Positions 23,430-35,084 of a DNA stretch of 64,000 nucleotides are shown here, piece by piece. Where the stretch lies: contig JBBMNZ010000015.1 in NCBI GenBank assembly GCA_037954325.1, positions 11,572,501-11,636,500 of the forward strand, written 5' to 3'. The DNA comes from Fistularia commersonii (Eukaryota; Chordata; Actinopteri; Syngnathiformes; Fistulariidae). Under the pieces are notes generated by a model. The model worked only from the letters and a program-made list of their open reading frames with translations, did not search any database and was not told the origin of the DNA. Position numbers and translations under genes: made by a program. Position 1 is the first letter of the stretch. Each line of letters begins with the position of its first letter.

Positions 23430-24000
23430 TGTGAAACAGCCAATCCGAGTGAAGAAGGCGGGACTTTAGCCGCTTTCTTACCGTAGAACCATGTCTCGGT
23501 GCATTGGGGCAGCAAAGGAACCAGGGATCATGCATCTCAGCTCCTAGAACCATGTTAGCTCCTACTGCAGGGTCTTTACCAGGTGCTTCGAGCCAACCGT
23601 TTGGCGCCATTTTTAGAAACGATCCTGGTCAGAGGTCGGATGTTTTCTCGGGATAAAATGAACGGAAACGGCGAGAAATGGAGCGCCAGAGTGCCACGCA
23701 ACAGAAGGATTGATCAGCTGATCAGATGAAGATATTTCAACCGATCTGATAGCCCGTGGTCATAATTCCCGCCATGCAGAACAAGAACGCTGTGGTAGCT
23801 TCCACCTCCATGTTGTCCACGTCGCACCCTTGTTCTTCTTTGGTGGTTTGTCGAGTTGGAGCTTAAGGTACACATCACCCTACCGTCGTCCGTTGCCGAT
23901 TGTGGAAATGCAAAACTAAAAGGTTCTTGGAACAGATCTTGGAACTGTTCTGTCCAAAAAAGTCCATCAAGTATCTTCTTCTTCCTGCCTTCAGACCTCC
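23430..24000 (+). repeat. Dispersed repeat, first of a direct pair
   Basis: Shares several blocks in the same order with 27,480-28,090: 'ccatttttagaaac', 'gtcagatgttttct' variants, 'tccaccacc...tgtccacgt', 'gtttgtcgagttggagcttaaggt' and 'ctaaaaggttc'. The two copies flank the two 3' coding exons of the INSYN2-like gene. Identity is moderate, so this is an old dispersed element (class unknown) or an old local duplication. Confidence 0.6.
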
Positions 24001-25167
24001 TCATGGCGTCTGCTGTCAAAGTGATAGCGCTAGCAGTGGTGCTTGTAGCATTTGTGTTTTTTTGCCTTATTTAGCAAAAATGTCTCCCTCACTTTACCCC
24101 CCACCCGTCAAATGTTTTAATACGGTGTGTGTATGTGTGTGTGTGTGTGTTATTTTCAACACTTTGACCCTCTGGGAGATCTTCTGTCTCCAACTTGAGC
24201 GTTCCAGGAAGTGCCCTTGTGACAGCAACCGTCCTTTGGAAGCTCCTGCCACTCTGTAGGTCCTAATGAGCAGGATGCAGTTCAGTAGTTACAATTAGCA
24301 GCACGTGTGCACAGCTTTGAGCACGCCGCCATTTTTTTTTTTTTTTTCCTCCCTTTTAACTCCCGCCACTCACGCTTCAGTGCGACCTCCCCGCAGCGCC
24401 ATTTGATTTACTCGCACACCCCTTTGTGAAGGCGAGATTGTTCGGGGATTTGGAGACCCCATGGACAAAGACGGGAGACCCCGTAGGATTAGCGGAATCA
24501 CACAAACAGGAGAAAAGGGAAAACTAAATGTTTATTTTTGCATCTCAAAAACGTGATCGGAAGAAGCGGTTTCACACACGAGAGCGGCGGCGGCAGCGAG
24601 GACGAGGAGGCTCAAGAGGGAACGAGAACAAAAAAACCAAGCCTGCGGAGGCGGGGGCGGTATAAAAGTAGGGAGACCGCTGGTCGTCGGACTCTTTCAG
24701 GAGGTTAGGGCCTGAGGAGGAGGAGGAGGCTTCCCTGTGAAGGTCACAGATCCAACTGTAATTCCAGGCAGCAGGAATTTAAATCAGCACAAAGTCCTTC
24801 TTGCTTGCCATTAACCCCTTACCCATCGTCTCCAAGAGCATCTCCGCAGCTCGATTTTTAATCGTCCAGTTTTATACAGGAGAGCATGAATGAATGTAGC
24901 CTTTCCTGAACATTTATGAGAAAAACAAAAGTCTCGAATGTATGTTCATCGGTAAAGACGTTTTGCACGGATTCTGAGTGCTTTTAAGTCACCAAAATGG
25001 AAGTAAAACCAAACGGTCCTGAAATACAAAGGAAATAAATTGGAAAATGTTCATAAAGGGTCATTTTTGGCTTTATAAAAAAAATTCATGCTTATTTGCG
25101 TGTGTAGTATTACTTCAAAATAGTGGCTTCCATGACAACCACCGTTGCAAGGGTCAACAGCCAAGTC
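24001..25167. other. 3' flank of the INSYN2-like gene, probable 3' UTR in part
   Basis: On the minus strand this follows the stop codon. TTTATT at 24,531-24,536 reads AATAAA on the gene strand, about 630 bp past the stop, and is a plausible polyadenylation signal. A (GT)n run is at 24,125-24,149. Confidence 0.4.
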
Positions 25168-25387
25168 CTACACCCGCTGGGTTTTGCGCGGCAGCCACCC
25201 GAAGACGGTCTTGCACAGCTTCTTCCTCTTCACCTTGGACCTGGAGAAGTTTCTGACGAGGTTCCTGAGCAGGCCGAAATTGAGGGAGTCGGGTAGCAGG
25301 GTGGAGAGAGCATGGCCGCCGCCGTCTGCCGCCTGATTGAGGACCTCCAGGAAACGTCTCTCCTGCTGCCGGAAGTCGTACTCCACG
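25168..25387 (-). CDS. insyn2: INSYN2/FAM196-family protein, last coding exon
   Basis: Begins after a taatccAG acceptor with one base that completes a Ser codon from the previous exon, giving VVYS/VEYDFRQQERRFLEVL. Human INSYN2A has the corresponding IIYSVELDFKQQE. The exon ends after 72 full codons with a basic tail (RSKVKRKKL, then WLPRKTQRV) and a TAG. The family acts in the postsynaptic scaffold of inhibitory (GABAergic) synapses with gephyrin. The basic, aromatic C-terminus is in keeping with the family. Confidence 0.85.
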
Positions 25388-25449
25388 CTGGATTAGACGG
25401 ACACACAGGCAGGGGGTTCAGTTGCTATTTTCTCCTGAAATGCCCTTTG

Positions 25450-25878
25450 TGAACACCAGGAGGTTCATTGGAGATCCTCAGCTGTCCAGATGCATGAATG
25501 AATAGGAGAGTGAATGGCTGTATGTCTCAATAACCTGTGAATGAGAGTGACTTATTGTGTGTGTCCATATGACGTATGAATGAATGAGTGAATGGTTTTA
25601 TGTCTCTGGATGATCCACAAATGAGAGGGTTAAATGTTGCATGTCTATGACCAAGAATGACAGGGTGAATAGTTGTATGTCCCTATAGGACATGTGAAGG
25701 AGAGGGTGAATGGTTGAATGTCCCTATAGGACATGTGAATGAGAGGGTGAATGGTTGAATGTCTCCATAGACGATCCCGCCTCTCACCCAATGACAGCTG
25801 GGCGAGGCTCCAGCAACCCCACATCCCCGGGTGCAGATGTGGAGAATAAATGAATTAATGAATGAATCGTCTGCATCT
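25450..25878 (+). repeat. tRNA-headed repeat, copy c (5'-truncated)
   Basis: Starts in the 'ggaggttcattggagatcct' region. It then has about seven units of the ~38-bp array (gaatgagagggtgaatggtt, gtatgtctct) and the box 'cccgcctctcacccaatgac' followed by agctgggcgaggctccagc. It ends in (AATG)n. It lies in the intron between the last two INSYN2-like exons, opposite to the gene. Confidence 0.7.
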
Positions 25879-26239
25879 GTAGACGGTTGGTCAGAAAAAT
25901 CTATTTTTTCTCCCCTTCCAAGTATGTGAATAATTAGATAGAACTACAACCATACTGTGGGACCTCTGCACCTCTTCCCAAAACACACACACACACACAC
26001 ACACCTCGTGTAAAAGTATTTGAAAAACAAGCAAAGAGGAGACTCTTTAAGGTTAGTTGTGTTTGTTGTAGCTCGAGAGAACAATGTTCCTCCGTGGTCT
26101 GATCTTCATTTACCTTAAGCTTCTTGGGAAGCGTCATGATTTCTCATGATTGTCATTTTTTGGAGATCATGAGGCAGTTTCTCCATCCTATCCTCCCATT
26201 TTTTCCACCCTTCTGGCTGCTTCCTTCTTGGGGCACCGC

Positions 26240-26520
26240 GGCCAATCGCCCGCCTCCACCTCTGCAAGGGCCAATCATCTGCCTCTATCCATCTTCTTTC
26301 TCTCCATCAATAAACCTCCTCCAGTTCCAACCTCCCCCACCATCCTTCTACCCAGATCTTCACCCCTCCTCCTCTTTCCATGTCCAAGCCATCTCAGTCT
26401 GACTTCTATCTCCAGAACATCTACCATGTGCTGTCCTTCTGATCCTTTCCACCCTTCTCACTCCCAAAAAAAGCAGTCCACGTCTTCATCTTCTGCTCCT
26501 CAGTGTTTCCAAACCGGACG
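26240..26520 (-). mobile_element. LINE reverse-transcriptase fragment, minus orientation
   Basis: The reverse complement reads like the 35.2-kb copy: gaagatgaagacgtgg, ggatcagaaggacagcacat, ggtagatgttctggagata and agactgagatggcttggaca. Frames are broken. It lies in the same intron, immediately downstream of the middle INSYN2-like exon. Confidence 0.65.
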
Positions 26521-26628
26521 CCATGGCTGCACCTTCTACACCAGTCCCTTATCTCTTTTTTTTTCCCCTGCGAGATCAGCTCTCGGTACCTCCCAGATCT
26601 CTAGTGGCTTCTGGTCTCATCATCTCAC

Positions 26629-26703
26629 CTGTAGACCACACAGGCCGTCCTCTGGCAGGTGGAGCAGTTCTTCAGATCCTGCCCCGTTTCACGGCAGCAC
26701 CGA
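26629..26703 (-). CDS. insyn2: INSYN2/FAM196-family protein, middle exon (Cys-rich motif)
   Basis: A 75-bp exon between ttattccAG and CAG/GTGAGA, phase 2 in and phase 2 out. It encodes RCCRETGQDLKNCSTCQRTACVVY. The TGQD..NC.TC...AC..Y pattern is the family signature (human INSYN2A has RTGQDTANCDTCRNSACIIY). The phases join exactly to the exons on both sides. The run of cysteines could bind metal or form a compact fold, which is inference. Confidence 0.9.
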
Positions 26704-28647
26704 CTGGAATAAAGAGAGGACTTAATTAGATGAAACCCCCCGGTATGGCGTCCACCCTCACCCGCCGCCGGTTGTGGAAGGTTGTTAGAGCGGCTCTGAC
26801 CTCGGAGACTGTCACCGCCGATTAGCATGTCACGCCGGACGACGGTGATTGACGGAGACACTTTGCCGCCAGGCCGCTTTTTAATTCCTCATGCTTTTCC
26901 CCGGAAAGGGTTTCCGCGGCACCGCGTCCACCTTCGTCCGGCCGCGGCAGCGGGCGGCAGCGCCCAGGAAGCCGCGCAGGTTCCCCTTCGAGATCAACAT
27001 CTGAATACTGAACGCTTCCAACTGGCGGTGGACCTTTATCGCCCCAACCTTTATCTCTTCGTTATATTTTCGTGCCGTTTGTCCAGCGGGCAGACCGAGA
27101 CGTTTGATTTTCAAAGATTCAAAATCCGTCCACCGTTTCCCCACGAGCCTACGAAGGCATCCGGCCGCTCCGGCGAATCTGAGCCGTGACTCATTCCGGT
27201 TCAAAGATCTCCCGCCCAAGGTCTGGGCAACAAAACCCGAGTGAGACGATTAATCCACTCCCTCCCCCGTGTGCATTACAAGCCCACTAAATGCTTACTC
27301 AAACCTACGCCGGCCATGAATTATTCTGCCGATGGAGCCAGGAAGCTACGCTAACCGCTAATCGCCCCAGGCTATGAGTGGACATGAATTTAGGGTTTAT
27401 TTGGGAAAAAGTCAGAATTTGAAAGAGGTGGCATTGAGGTCAGCTCGCATTAGGTGGTTTCCAACGAAAGGAGTCTTTTGCAATGCCCGGAACCTCAAGA
27501 ACTGTCAGGAAATAGACCTTGTTTTGGTGCGTTTAGACAGCAGAGGAACCAGGAAGTAGGAACTCAATCATAGAGCCACCTTTGGTCCTGTTTCAAAGCA
27601 GCAGGGCCTTTTTACGGTTCCATAGGAACTCAGGTGATCGGTCGCACTCATAAGCCGTACTTGTGGCGTACTGCGGTGCACCATTTTTAGAAACTACCCC
27701 GACCGCTGGTCAGATGTTTTCTTGGGACAAAATGGACTGAAGCGGCAGGGAATGGAGCGACGGATAGGTCCAGAACTTACAGAGGAATATCAGCATTTTG
27801 GGCCAAAATAAATGTGGAGTTAGCTAACGGCTAATAGGGTTCTTCACAAGGCCAGGCAGTGCAGGAAGAACATAAGAACACTCCAACCCTTCTAATAGGC
27901 AATAGTTATTATTCCATGAACGCCGTGGCAGTTTCCACCACCGTGCCGTCCACGTTGTCGTCTTCTTCGTTCGTGGTTTCTTTTTGAGTGTGGAGCTTAA
28001 GGTCCCTACCCTGGTCCCTTACTGCCTGTGGGAACGTAGAGCTAAAAGGTTCCCCTGGAGGAGGCTACTTCCTGGAACCAAATTTAAGCTTTAAATTTCT
28101 GAGTCAGAAATTGGCTATCTATTACGCCATGACACGGAATACCCAATGTGGGATTCCAAAATCAAAGCAAAGTCCTCAGAATAATACAAAGACCCGTACC
28201 TAATTACCCCCGATTGCATGGCATTAATCAGCAAATCAGCCGAGGAAATTTACTTTGAGAATTACCGGGACTTGAGTGTAACTTTGGTTACCGCATCAAA
28301 GAGAAAAAAAAAAAAAAAAAAAAAAAAGAAGAATCAAAGGTGTTCCAGACTTTTCCCCATTGTGATTGGAGCGGCCGCTGTCACCGAACATTAATCAAAG
28401 TCGTTAAAGGGATAAAGATTGATGGCGGTATTTAATTCGGCCCGGCAATCTGCCTCTCACATTTTGGCGAGTGAGAACAATTGGCCAGATCCGACGTCTG
28501 CATCCGTCTCAATTGATTATCGATGGAATGCTCGGTCTAGTCTAATCGACGTTTGGTCTCCAAACACTAGAGTGCAGCCGAAAGGACTCAGTTTATCATC
28601 GCGGATTGCACCGTCTGCAAACTAATAACACAAACACACACTCCTAC
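26704..28647. other. Intron of the INSYN2-like gene
   Basis: A 1.94-kb intron. It contains the second copy of the 23.4-kb dispersed repeat (27,480-28,090) and a poly-A run at about 28,303-28,327. A CpG-rich stretch at 26,880-27,190 has an arginine/proline-biased open frame with no recognisable domain. Confidence 0.6.
27480..28090 (+). repeat. Dispersed repeat, second of the direct pair
   Basis: See the partner at 23,430-24,000. Shared landmarks are cagaggaaccaggaagtagg, ccatttttagaaac, ggtcagatgttttct, gtccacgttgtcgtcttctt and gagctaaaaggttcc. Confidence 0.6.
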
Positions 28648-31226
28648 CCGGGGCTGGGGGGATGGCAGGCCTCCAGGTCATGGATAATGTTGAGCAGTGT
28701 GGTGATCCTGTCCTTGTTGGCAGCCAGGTTGGCCTCCACCGTCTCCAGCCTTCGCTGGAGGGCGGCCGATCGGCAGCAGCGGGGGGAGGCGGCGGGGGGC
28801 CGAGGCGGGGCCGGGTGGGAGTGGGCCGGGGGGCCGCTGCCGGAGCCGGGGGGATCCGTGCCCTTACCCGACAAGGGGTCGTAACCTTGCCGTGTTTGCG
28901 CGCGGAGTCGCTCCGGAGCGACGCCTGGCCGACGGATTTGGGTACCGCTTGCCGGACGCGTCTCCCCAAGCGTCGCACCCGTGCGCGCTTCTGCGTTACC
29001 GGCTTTGCGGTCGTAATCCGGGCGGCCTTGCCGACGAGAGCCGCCCTGAAGTTTGCTGACCTGCGATCGCCTCGAATTATCACCGCATCTCGTCTCTGAA
29101 AGGAACCCGTTGATTAGCTTCACATCGGATGTGTTGTCATCGGGGTCGCGGCTGGTTGCGAGGTTATTATCCGCCGCTGGCTGCCGGTGCCCTTTTGTAA
29201 CCCCATCTAGCGCACCAACCCCGCTAACATTTAGCCGCGGGGGTGGCGCGTAGGTGCTGTTGGAAGTGATTCCCTGACAGTGGAAAGCAGACTCATTAGA
29301 GCTGCTGTCTGCGGCGCCGGAGGCCCCGGAGGGCTGCGCTTCATTACGACCGCACGATTTTCCGTGTTGATGTGCTGCCGTCCGATGTGATGTTTTGCAT
29401 GTGCCGACGCCGTCCTGGCTCCCCGGCCGCGCGGACGGGGAAGGCGCGTTCCTCAGACTGGGTGACGAGTACCTGAGGGCTTCCTTTTTATCTCCGGTCG
29501 GCTGCAAGACGGCGTCTGACTCCGCAGGTGCAGCGGCTAGTGTGTCTAGCGATGCCGTTTTGACACACAACTTGGACCGGGCTGGTGTGTCCGTAGCCCC
29601 GACGTGTCGCGCGGTTGCCTTAGCAGCTCGGTCCAAAGGCCTTTTGGGAAAAGCAGCGCTACAAATTGGAGCCTGTATCGTTGTTTGTTGGGTTTTTGCA
29701 ACGGAAGTTGAGCTCATTAATGGCTGATAAAAGGATGCTGGCGAGCGTCTGTCTACTTTTGGGGATACCCCCCACAGCTGCTGAGTTAAATCTGCTGAAG
29801 TTTCAGTTTGTTCATCTGAGGCTGGAAGGCCAGGCGTCACTTGTATTCTGTTTTCGTCGCCGCTAACTTTCGCAGGACATACCGCTGCGTTGTCATAGTG
29901 TGTGTCTTTTGAGGCCGGACCCTCAGCACTTGTGTTTTGGCGGCCGGCCGCTGTCGTGTACAAAAAAGAAGTCGCCGCGTTACCTGGCGCGGGGTGCACG
30001 GAAACAGGAACATTTTGCGGGAGGCGGCGCGTCGCGTTGCGTGGGGTCAACACGGGGTAGGTGTGTGGTTGGGGGTTGTTCGGTTTGGTCGCCGTTGCCA
30101 TGAGCGGAGTCAACATCAGGCTTGTCGGCCTGGCAATTTTAACCTCCTGAGTTGGTTCTGCCGCTTTCTTTGTTGTATCGCCGCCTTTTGCCACGTTCGC
30201 GACAGCTTTAGCGTCTTGGATGCTCTTTGCTTTTTGGGATGGGATGGGGTGGGCAGGATGGGTTAGCGATAAGCGCTTGGAGGCTGAATGCACCGGACAC
30301 GGGGGTTGGACCTTTTTTCTGTATCCAAAGTCATCGTTGATGAATAGTTGTGGTTGTTCCCCCGTCTTGTCTGCGCTGCTGGTGCCCGCTGGCGATTGGT
30401 TATCACTTGGGTTAAAGGTAACCTGTAGGTGTGACGCCCGGACACTAACTGTGGGTGAGCGGTGCGCTTTCTCTGCCCGAGGAACTCTGTTTCTGAAGTC
30501 TTTCCTGCCCAAAGTCCCGACACCGGCCGTAGCTCTTTGCCTTCCGCCGCAGTGGTTGCATATTTGTTGCGCCGGGCCAAAAGGTCGCGGGGCAGAAATC
30601 TGCCGCGCCGTCCCCAAATTCTCCTGGTGATGACGCTGCGCCCTGGTTTGGGTCGTTACGCGTTTTCCAGGCATCAGTTCATCATTGTCGACGCTAATCC
30701 CGCCCATCGCCTCTGAATCCACCACGCTGCCGTTGGTGTAGCGGGCGATTGACCTCGGTTTCGGCCTTACGTTGGTGATAGTCCCAACAAAACGCAAGTC
30801 GGTTTTGATGGCCCGGGTGCAGGAGCTCATCGCGCTCCCATCCCGGGATGCCTCGCCGTCAACCGCCTTAAAAGTCACTTCCTTTTTGCTCTTGGATTCC
30901 GAGCTCCTCTGCTTGTAAACGGCCCTCCCCTCCCTGTCGCTCCTCATCAGCGGCAAAACCTCCCTGTGCTCGGTTCCTCCGAAGCAGTCGCTGGTTTTGC
31001 CGTCGCTCCCCGACAGGTCGGTCGGCCTGCCGCTCTGCGGTGCGGCGGGTATGCCCATCCCGGGTGACGTCTGGCTCCCGGTGCTGCACTGAAGACCCAA
31101 CGTCTGCAGCAGGAGGCTCCCGGGCCGCTCACCTCCCGTCGTCTTCCAGCCGCGGACCCCCGCCACCAGGGCGGATATCCCCAGGACCGGAACCGGAGCG
31201 GTCAGGTCGGCCGCCCGTCTCCCCAT
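28648..31226 (-). CDS. insyn2: INSYN2/FAM196-family protein, long first coding exon
   Basis: Open for 859 codons plus two bases to a CGG/GTAGGA donor at 28,648. Most of it is Ser/Thr/Pro/Ala-rich and probably disordered. Two parts resemble the family: an N-terminal KQRSSESKSKKEVTFKA segment about 103 codons in, and a C-terminal amphipathic helix LQRRLETVEANLAANKDR followed by ITTLLNIIHDLEA, a likely coiled coil. The start is uncertain. The first ATG (31,226) gives a total of 957 aa with the other exons. An ATG at 30,947 lies just before the conserved basic motif and gives 864 aa, nearer to the mammalian layout. Either is much longer than the roughly 480-540 aa I recall for human INSYN2A/B. 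The INSYN2B rather than 2A assignment rests only on presumed 5q synteny. Upstream noncoding exons are likely. Confidence 0.85.
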
Positions 31227-32560
31227 CTCGCTCCTCCCACCTCGCTGGCTGCGCTCAGACGTCCGTCAGCTCGGAGAGCGTTTCCGCACCATTTAATCCG
31301 TCTAAAAAAGCAAGGAGAGGAGACAATGGGGTGATGTGAAAGAAATAATTGAGAAGGCAGAGACTCGCTTCCACCTCGGCTCCTCCGGACTTCCTCGCGC
31401 TCGGCCGGAGAAAATTGGACGGCGGGCTGCCTCACGGCGAGAGGGTCCCCGGTTGGATTCCCACGGAGGGGCCTTTCTGTTTGGAGTCTCCACATTGCTT
31501 CATCCCTTCCCTCCCACAGTCCACAAACATGCAGGACAATGTGGAGGCCCTACATTGTCCGGGTGTGCTAATGGTTATATGTCCGTATGACTCCAGTACG
31601 AAGAGGTGATGTGGTCGTATGACAAATGAATCAGAGTTTATGGTCGTATGTCTCGATATGTGTTGTGATGGTGAACCCCGCCTCTCGGCCAATCACAGCC
31701 GCCCAAGCCATGACCCTCAGTGAGGATTAAGCGGTGTAGATAATGAATGAATGAATGAATGAATGAATGAAAGGATTGGACAATGAAAAAGAATAACCGG
31801 CCACGGGTCGGGTGACAAACCCATGTGAGACAGAGAACGATTCAGAAGGTCTCCGTCCGATCGGGTGCCAGTTCCCGCTGTGTTTACATACAAAAATTCG
31901 GAGCCGATTTCCGATTCTCCTGTTCTTCCCCAAAACTTTGGCTCACTTTGTTCCGAATTCTTAAAGTTTAACTTCCGCTGCCATTTGTCAATGGCGTTAA
32001 ATATCATTTTCCTGGAGCTGTGAGGAACCCGTTCTGAGTGATGTTCCGGAAACCCTCACCTCCCCCCTCCGTTGCCAAATTTGACTCACAGCAGCTCCAT
32101 CCTCTTGAAGTCTCAGACAAATGGAATAATTCATCCGCCCAATAAATAACTCCACCTCAGACGGACAGCTGGAAAATCCTCTTATTCACCGATGACCCCG
32201 TCTCTCCGTCCGTCCTCGGCGATCGGCTCACCTTGCAGCGGGACTACCACGCGCCCGCGTCGCTCCTTCACGCGCCTGTACTCCCGAGGTCGTTCGCACG
32301 GTCGCCGGGCTTCGACGCTGCAGTAATTCAACACCGGGGGGGGGCAAAGAGGAAAAAAAAAGAAAAGAAAGAAGTCCCCTTCCTCCTCCTCCTCCTCCCC
32401 CTTCTTCTCTGCGACGCGTCCGGCAAGGTGGAGATCACCGGAGGGGACGTTCCGGTGTTCGCCGTCCCGCCGGTGACTATTTCCTTCCAGCCAAGTCAGC
32501 GGGAGTGCTCGTTTTTTTTTTTTTTTTTTTCCTCGTTAACTCAAAATGACAGCCGTTCTC
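31227..32560 (-). promoter_or_regulatory. Likely 5' region of the INSYN2-like gene
   Basis: Upstream of the minus-strand gene. CpG-rich patches at 31,130-31,300 and 32,200-32,480 may hold 5' UTR exons and the promoter. No exact start site or TATA box can be placed. A tRNA-headed repeat (31,405-31,775) lies between them. Confidence 0.35.
31405..31775 (+). repeat. tRNA-headed repeat, copy d
   Basis: A head with GGTTGGATTCC (B-box-like) is followed by tttggagtctccacattgct, then cacaaacatgcaggacaatg, a short array based on tggtcgtatg, the box cccgcctctcggccaatcac and a tail of seven (GAAT) units. Confidence 0.7.
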
Positions 32561-33070
32561 CGCCATTAAAATGATGCCGTTAACCCCCCCCCACCCCCCC
32601 CCCCTGCGCCCCCAAACTAAAAATAATAATAAACCCCGCATTGCCACGTTCATGAAGGTCTTAAAGACCCGGGGGGAAGGCAGCCTTCGCTCCCCAGGTG
32701 TCATACCTGACTTTCCGTCTGACCTCGTCCTCCCCTCTTTAGAGTTTCCACTTTCCCTCTTCCTCCCGGAATCACTTTCTCCTCCTCTTTACTCTTTTTT
32801 TCCTCACGCTCCAACCCGCCCCCCCACGAAGCGGTCAGCAATCGCCGTCCTCGTGACTTGAAACAAATTTGCACTCGTCCTCCCGGCGTCCCGTCCACCT
32901 CTTCTTTTTTTGGGGGGCGGGGGGGGGGAGGTTGTACCTCCACCGTCCCCTCCTGTTCTGTCTTTGCCTTTAAAAAAAAAAAACAAAAACAAAAAACAAA
33001 AAAAAAACCAAAAATTCCCCTCCTCTCTGTGTCCCCAACCTCTCACGCTCCCTTTTGATTTCCGTCAACC

Positions 33071-33105
<35 letters not shown>

Positions 33106-33300
33106 CTCCTCCTCCTAGCATCCATGCATCCTGATCTGCAGCTCCGGGGCGGAGATTGAAAAAGACAGTAAGGGAGAAGGGAGAGAAAGAGAGAGAGAGA
33201 GCGAGAGAGAGAGGGAGGGAGGAAGAGGAGGAGGAGGAGGAGGAGGGGGTGACTTGCATCAGTGAGGTAGGGACTGTGTCGAAATTACCCTGCATTTTAT
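32561..33300. repeat. Low-complexity purine/pyrimidine tracts
   Basis: Poly-C runs near 32,586-32,604, G-run near 32,910-32,930, A-rich 32,972-33,008, (CCT)n at 33,067-33,117, then (GA)n and (GGA)n at 33,180-33,246. Mirror-type CT/GA runs of this length can form triplex DNA. No gene. Confidence 0.75.
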
Positions 33301-33689
33301 AAAGCAGGGAAAACGCCGGAAGAAAGGAATGGACGGAGGACGAAGAGGTGGACAGGGAGGTGGAGGACAGGAGAGGACGGCTTAATTTAACGAGTCATGC
33401 TGGAGTCTGGATTTCATTCAAATCCGGCCATGGATGTAGAGCCGCGTCCACAAACAGAGACAAAAAACAACCCCCGTCCACACCAGAGATGCTGTAGTAC
33501 AAACGCTCTGTGACTTTGTGACGGACTAAAACAGGCATAGAGACACTTCCTAATAATTAGAAAAACATGGGAACTGAGAGTGTAAACATCAACAATGGCC
33601 GGCAGTGGAGTGTTTGTGCGGACTGACCTTGAGGTAGACTTACCACTTGGAGAAACCCTGAACCACAACGAGGGTCAAGTCCAAGCTTG
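33301..33689. other. Intergenic DNA, no gene seen
   Basis: No recognisable exon or repeat boundary. Confidence 0.4.
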
Positions 33690-33831
33690 TAGTACTCTGG
33701 AGTACTCTGGAGTACTCTGTAGTACTATGAAGTACTCTGTAGTACTCTGTGGTACTCGAGTACTCTGGAGCACTCTGTAGTACTCTGTTGTACTCTAGAG
33801 ACCTCTGGAGCACTCTAGGGTACTCTGGAGG
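33690..33831 (+). repeat. 10-bp minisatellite
   Basis: About 14 units of gtactctgga and its variants, in near-perfect 10-base register. The 10-bp period is close to one DNA helical turn. Confidence 0.85.
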
Positions 33832-35084
33832 CTGCCACTGTTTTGGGATACCCACCTGTGTATGACAACTGACCACAACCTTATCGCGCATTCCAGTGTT
33901 GGCGTTCTCCCCCGTCTCCACGGAGATGGTGTTGGGTCCCATCACCGCGTCATTCTTTTTTCAGATGCCGTTCTCAAGCCGACAACTGGCTGCGATGCAG
34001 CTGACGTGTTGCGTTCAAGGCCTGAGCCGAGATCTAACCGAACACAACCAGGTGCGGGACTAGGTGTGCCGTGATGTCTGCTGCCTTTGTGGCGTCTGGG
34101 ACATCTAAGTACTGTCAGTTATTATTTTAGTGATTGTCATCATCGTCGGCTGGTTAGCCAATCAGAGAGCGTCACGGGTCACATGCCATTCCTGCCCGGG
34201 ATCTCTCTCCATGTTCTCTGACCTGAGTTTTCTCCAGCTTGGTCCAGACTGAAAACAGTCACCGGTTCATTGACGACTGACCTCTCTGGAGGTGTCAATG
34301 GGAGGTTGAATGTTTGGAGGCCATCTATCTGTGCCCTTGTGATTGATAGATCCCCATGTGATTGACAGGTGGCCCGTCCAAGTTGAACCCCGCCTCTGTG
34401 AACAGTCCAAGTGCTTTGAACGTGAACTCCGAGGAGAAACAGACTGCAGTCCCGTACGCGTCCACCAGGGCGCCGATTAGCCAGAGGGAGGCGGCTCGGA
34501 GGTGTGCCACGGACAGATTGCCCATGAAAGTTTAATTGTAAAGGTTTCTCTTTTCTGCCGTTTTGAAAACAAAGGAACTCACGGGAGGAGATTTCAGCGA
34601 TCTTGTCGGGAGGGTTTTGCTCCGAGAATGTTTTTACCCTCATTAAAGTTTGATTTTCCTAAAAAGCCGCCGGCTCCAGAGAAAAGTGGAGGAACCCCCA
34701 GATGTTCCACGCGGCAAGGTCGAGGCGAGGAACGTCATCTTTATTTCAACGTGTTATGTGAATTAAAGGAGGAAAAGATCTACAAGTCGCTTCCCTCTCC
34801 CTGGTCTCACCTGGATACGAGGAAGGGGAGTGGATGAATGATTCATGTAGTCCTGGATGTTTTTACCTGTTGGTTTCCTTGGGGGTGAACAGATGAACCT
34901 GAAAACTTCCTTCCACCAAAAGTAGGTGTAAATGTCTCGAGGGTACTTGTCTGCGGAGGTTCTCAGTCATCCAGGTCATGGTGAAGGCTTGTTCTGGCAA
35001 CCGGACTTGAATTTCTTCAAGTCCTTTCACCCGTCGTCCGAGAGGCTTCTTCAGTTCTGAGGAAGTCCGGGGTACGATGAGCCA
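33832..35084. other. Intergenic DNA with a partial tRNA-headed repeat
   Basis: A degenerate partial copy of the tRNA-headed family is at about 34,268-34,395 (gtgattgacaggtggcccgt box). No gene. Confidence 0.4.

Noticed and set aside
26150..26725. 191-codon plus-strand frame
   Set aside because: Antisense reading of a LINE fragment and of the 75-bp INSYN2 exon.
28662..30716. Several plus-strand open frames opposite INSYN2 exon 1
   Set aside because: Shadows of the GC-rich coding exon. No conserved motif.
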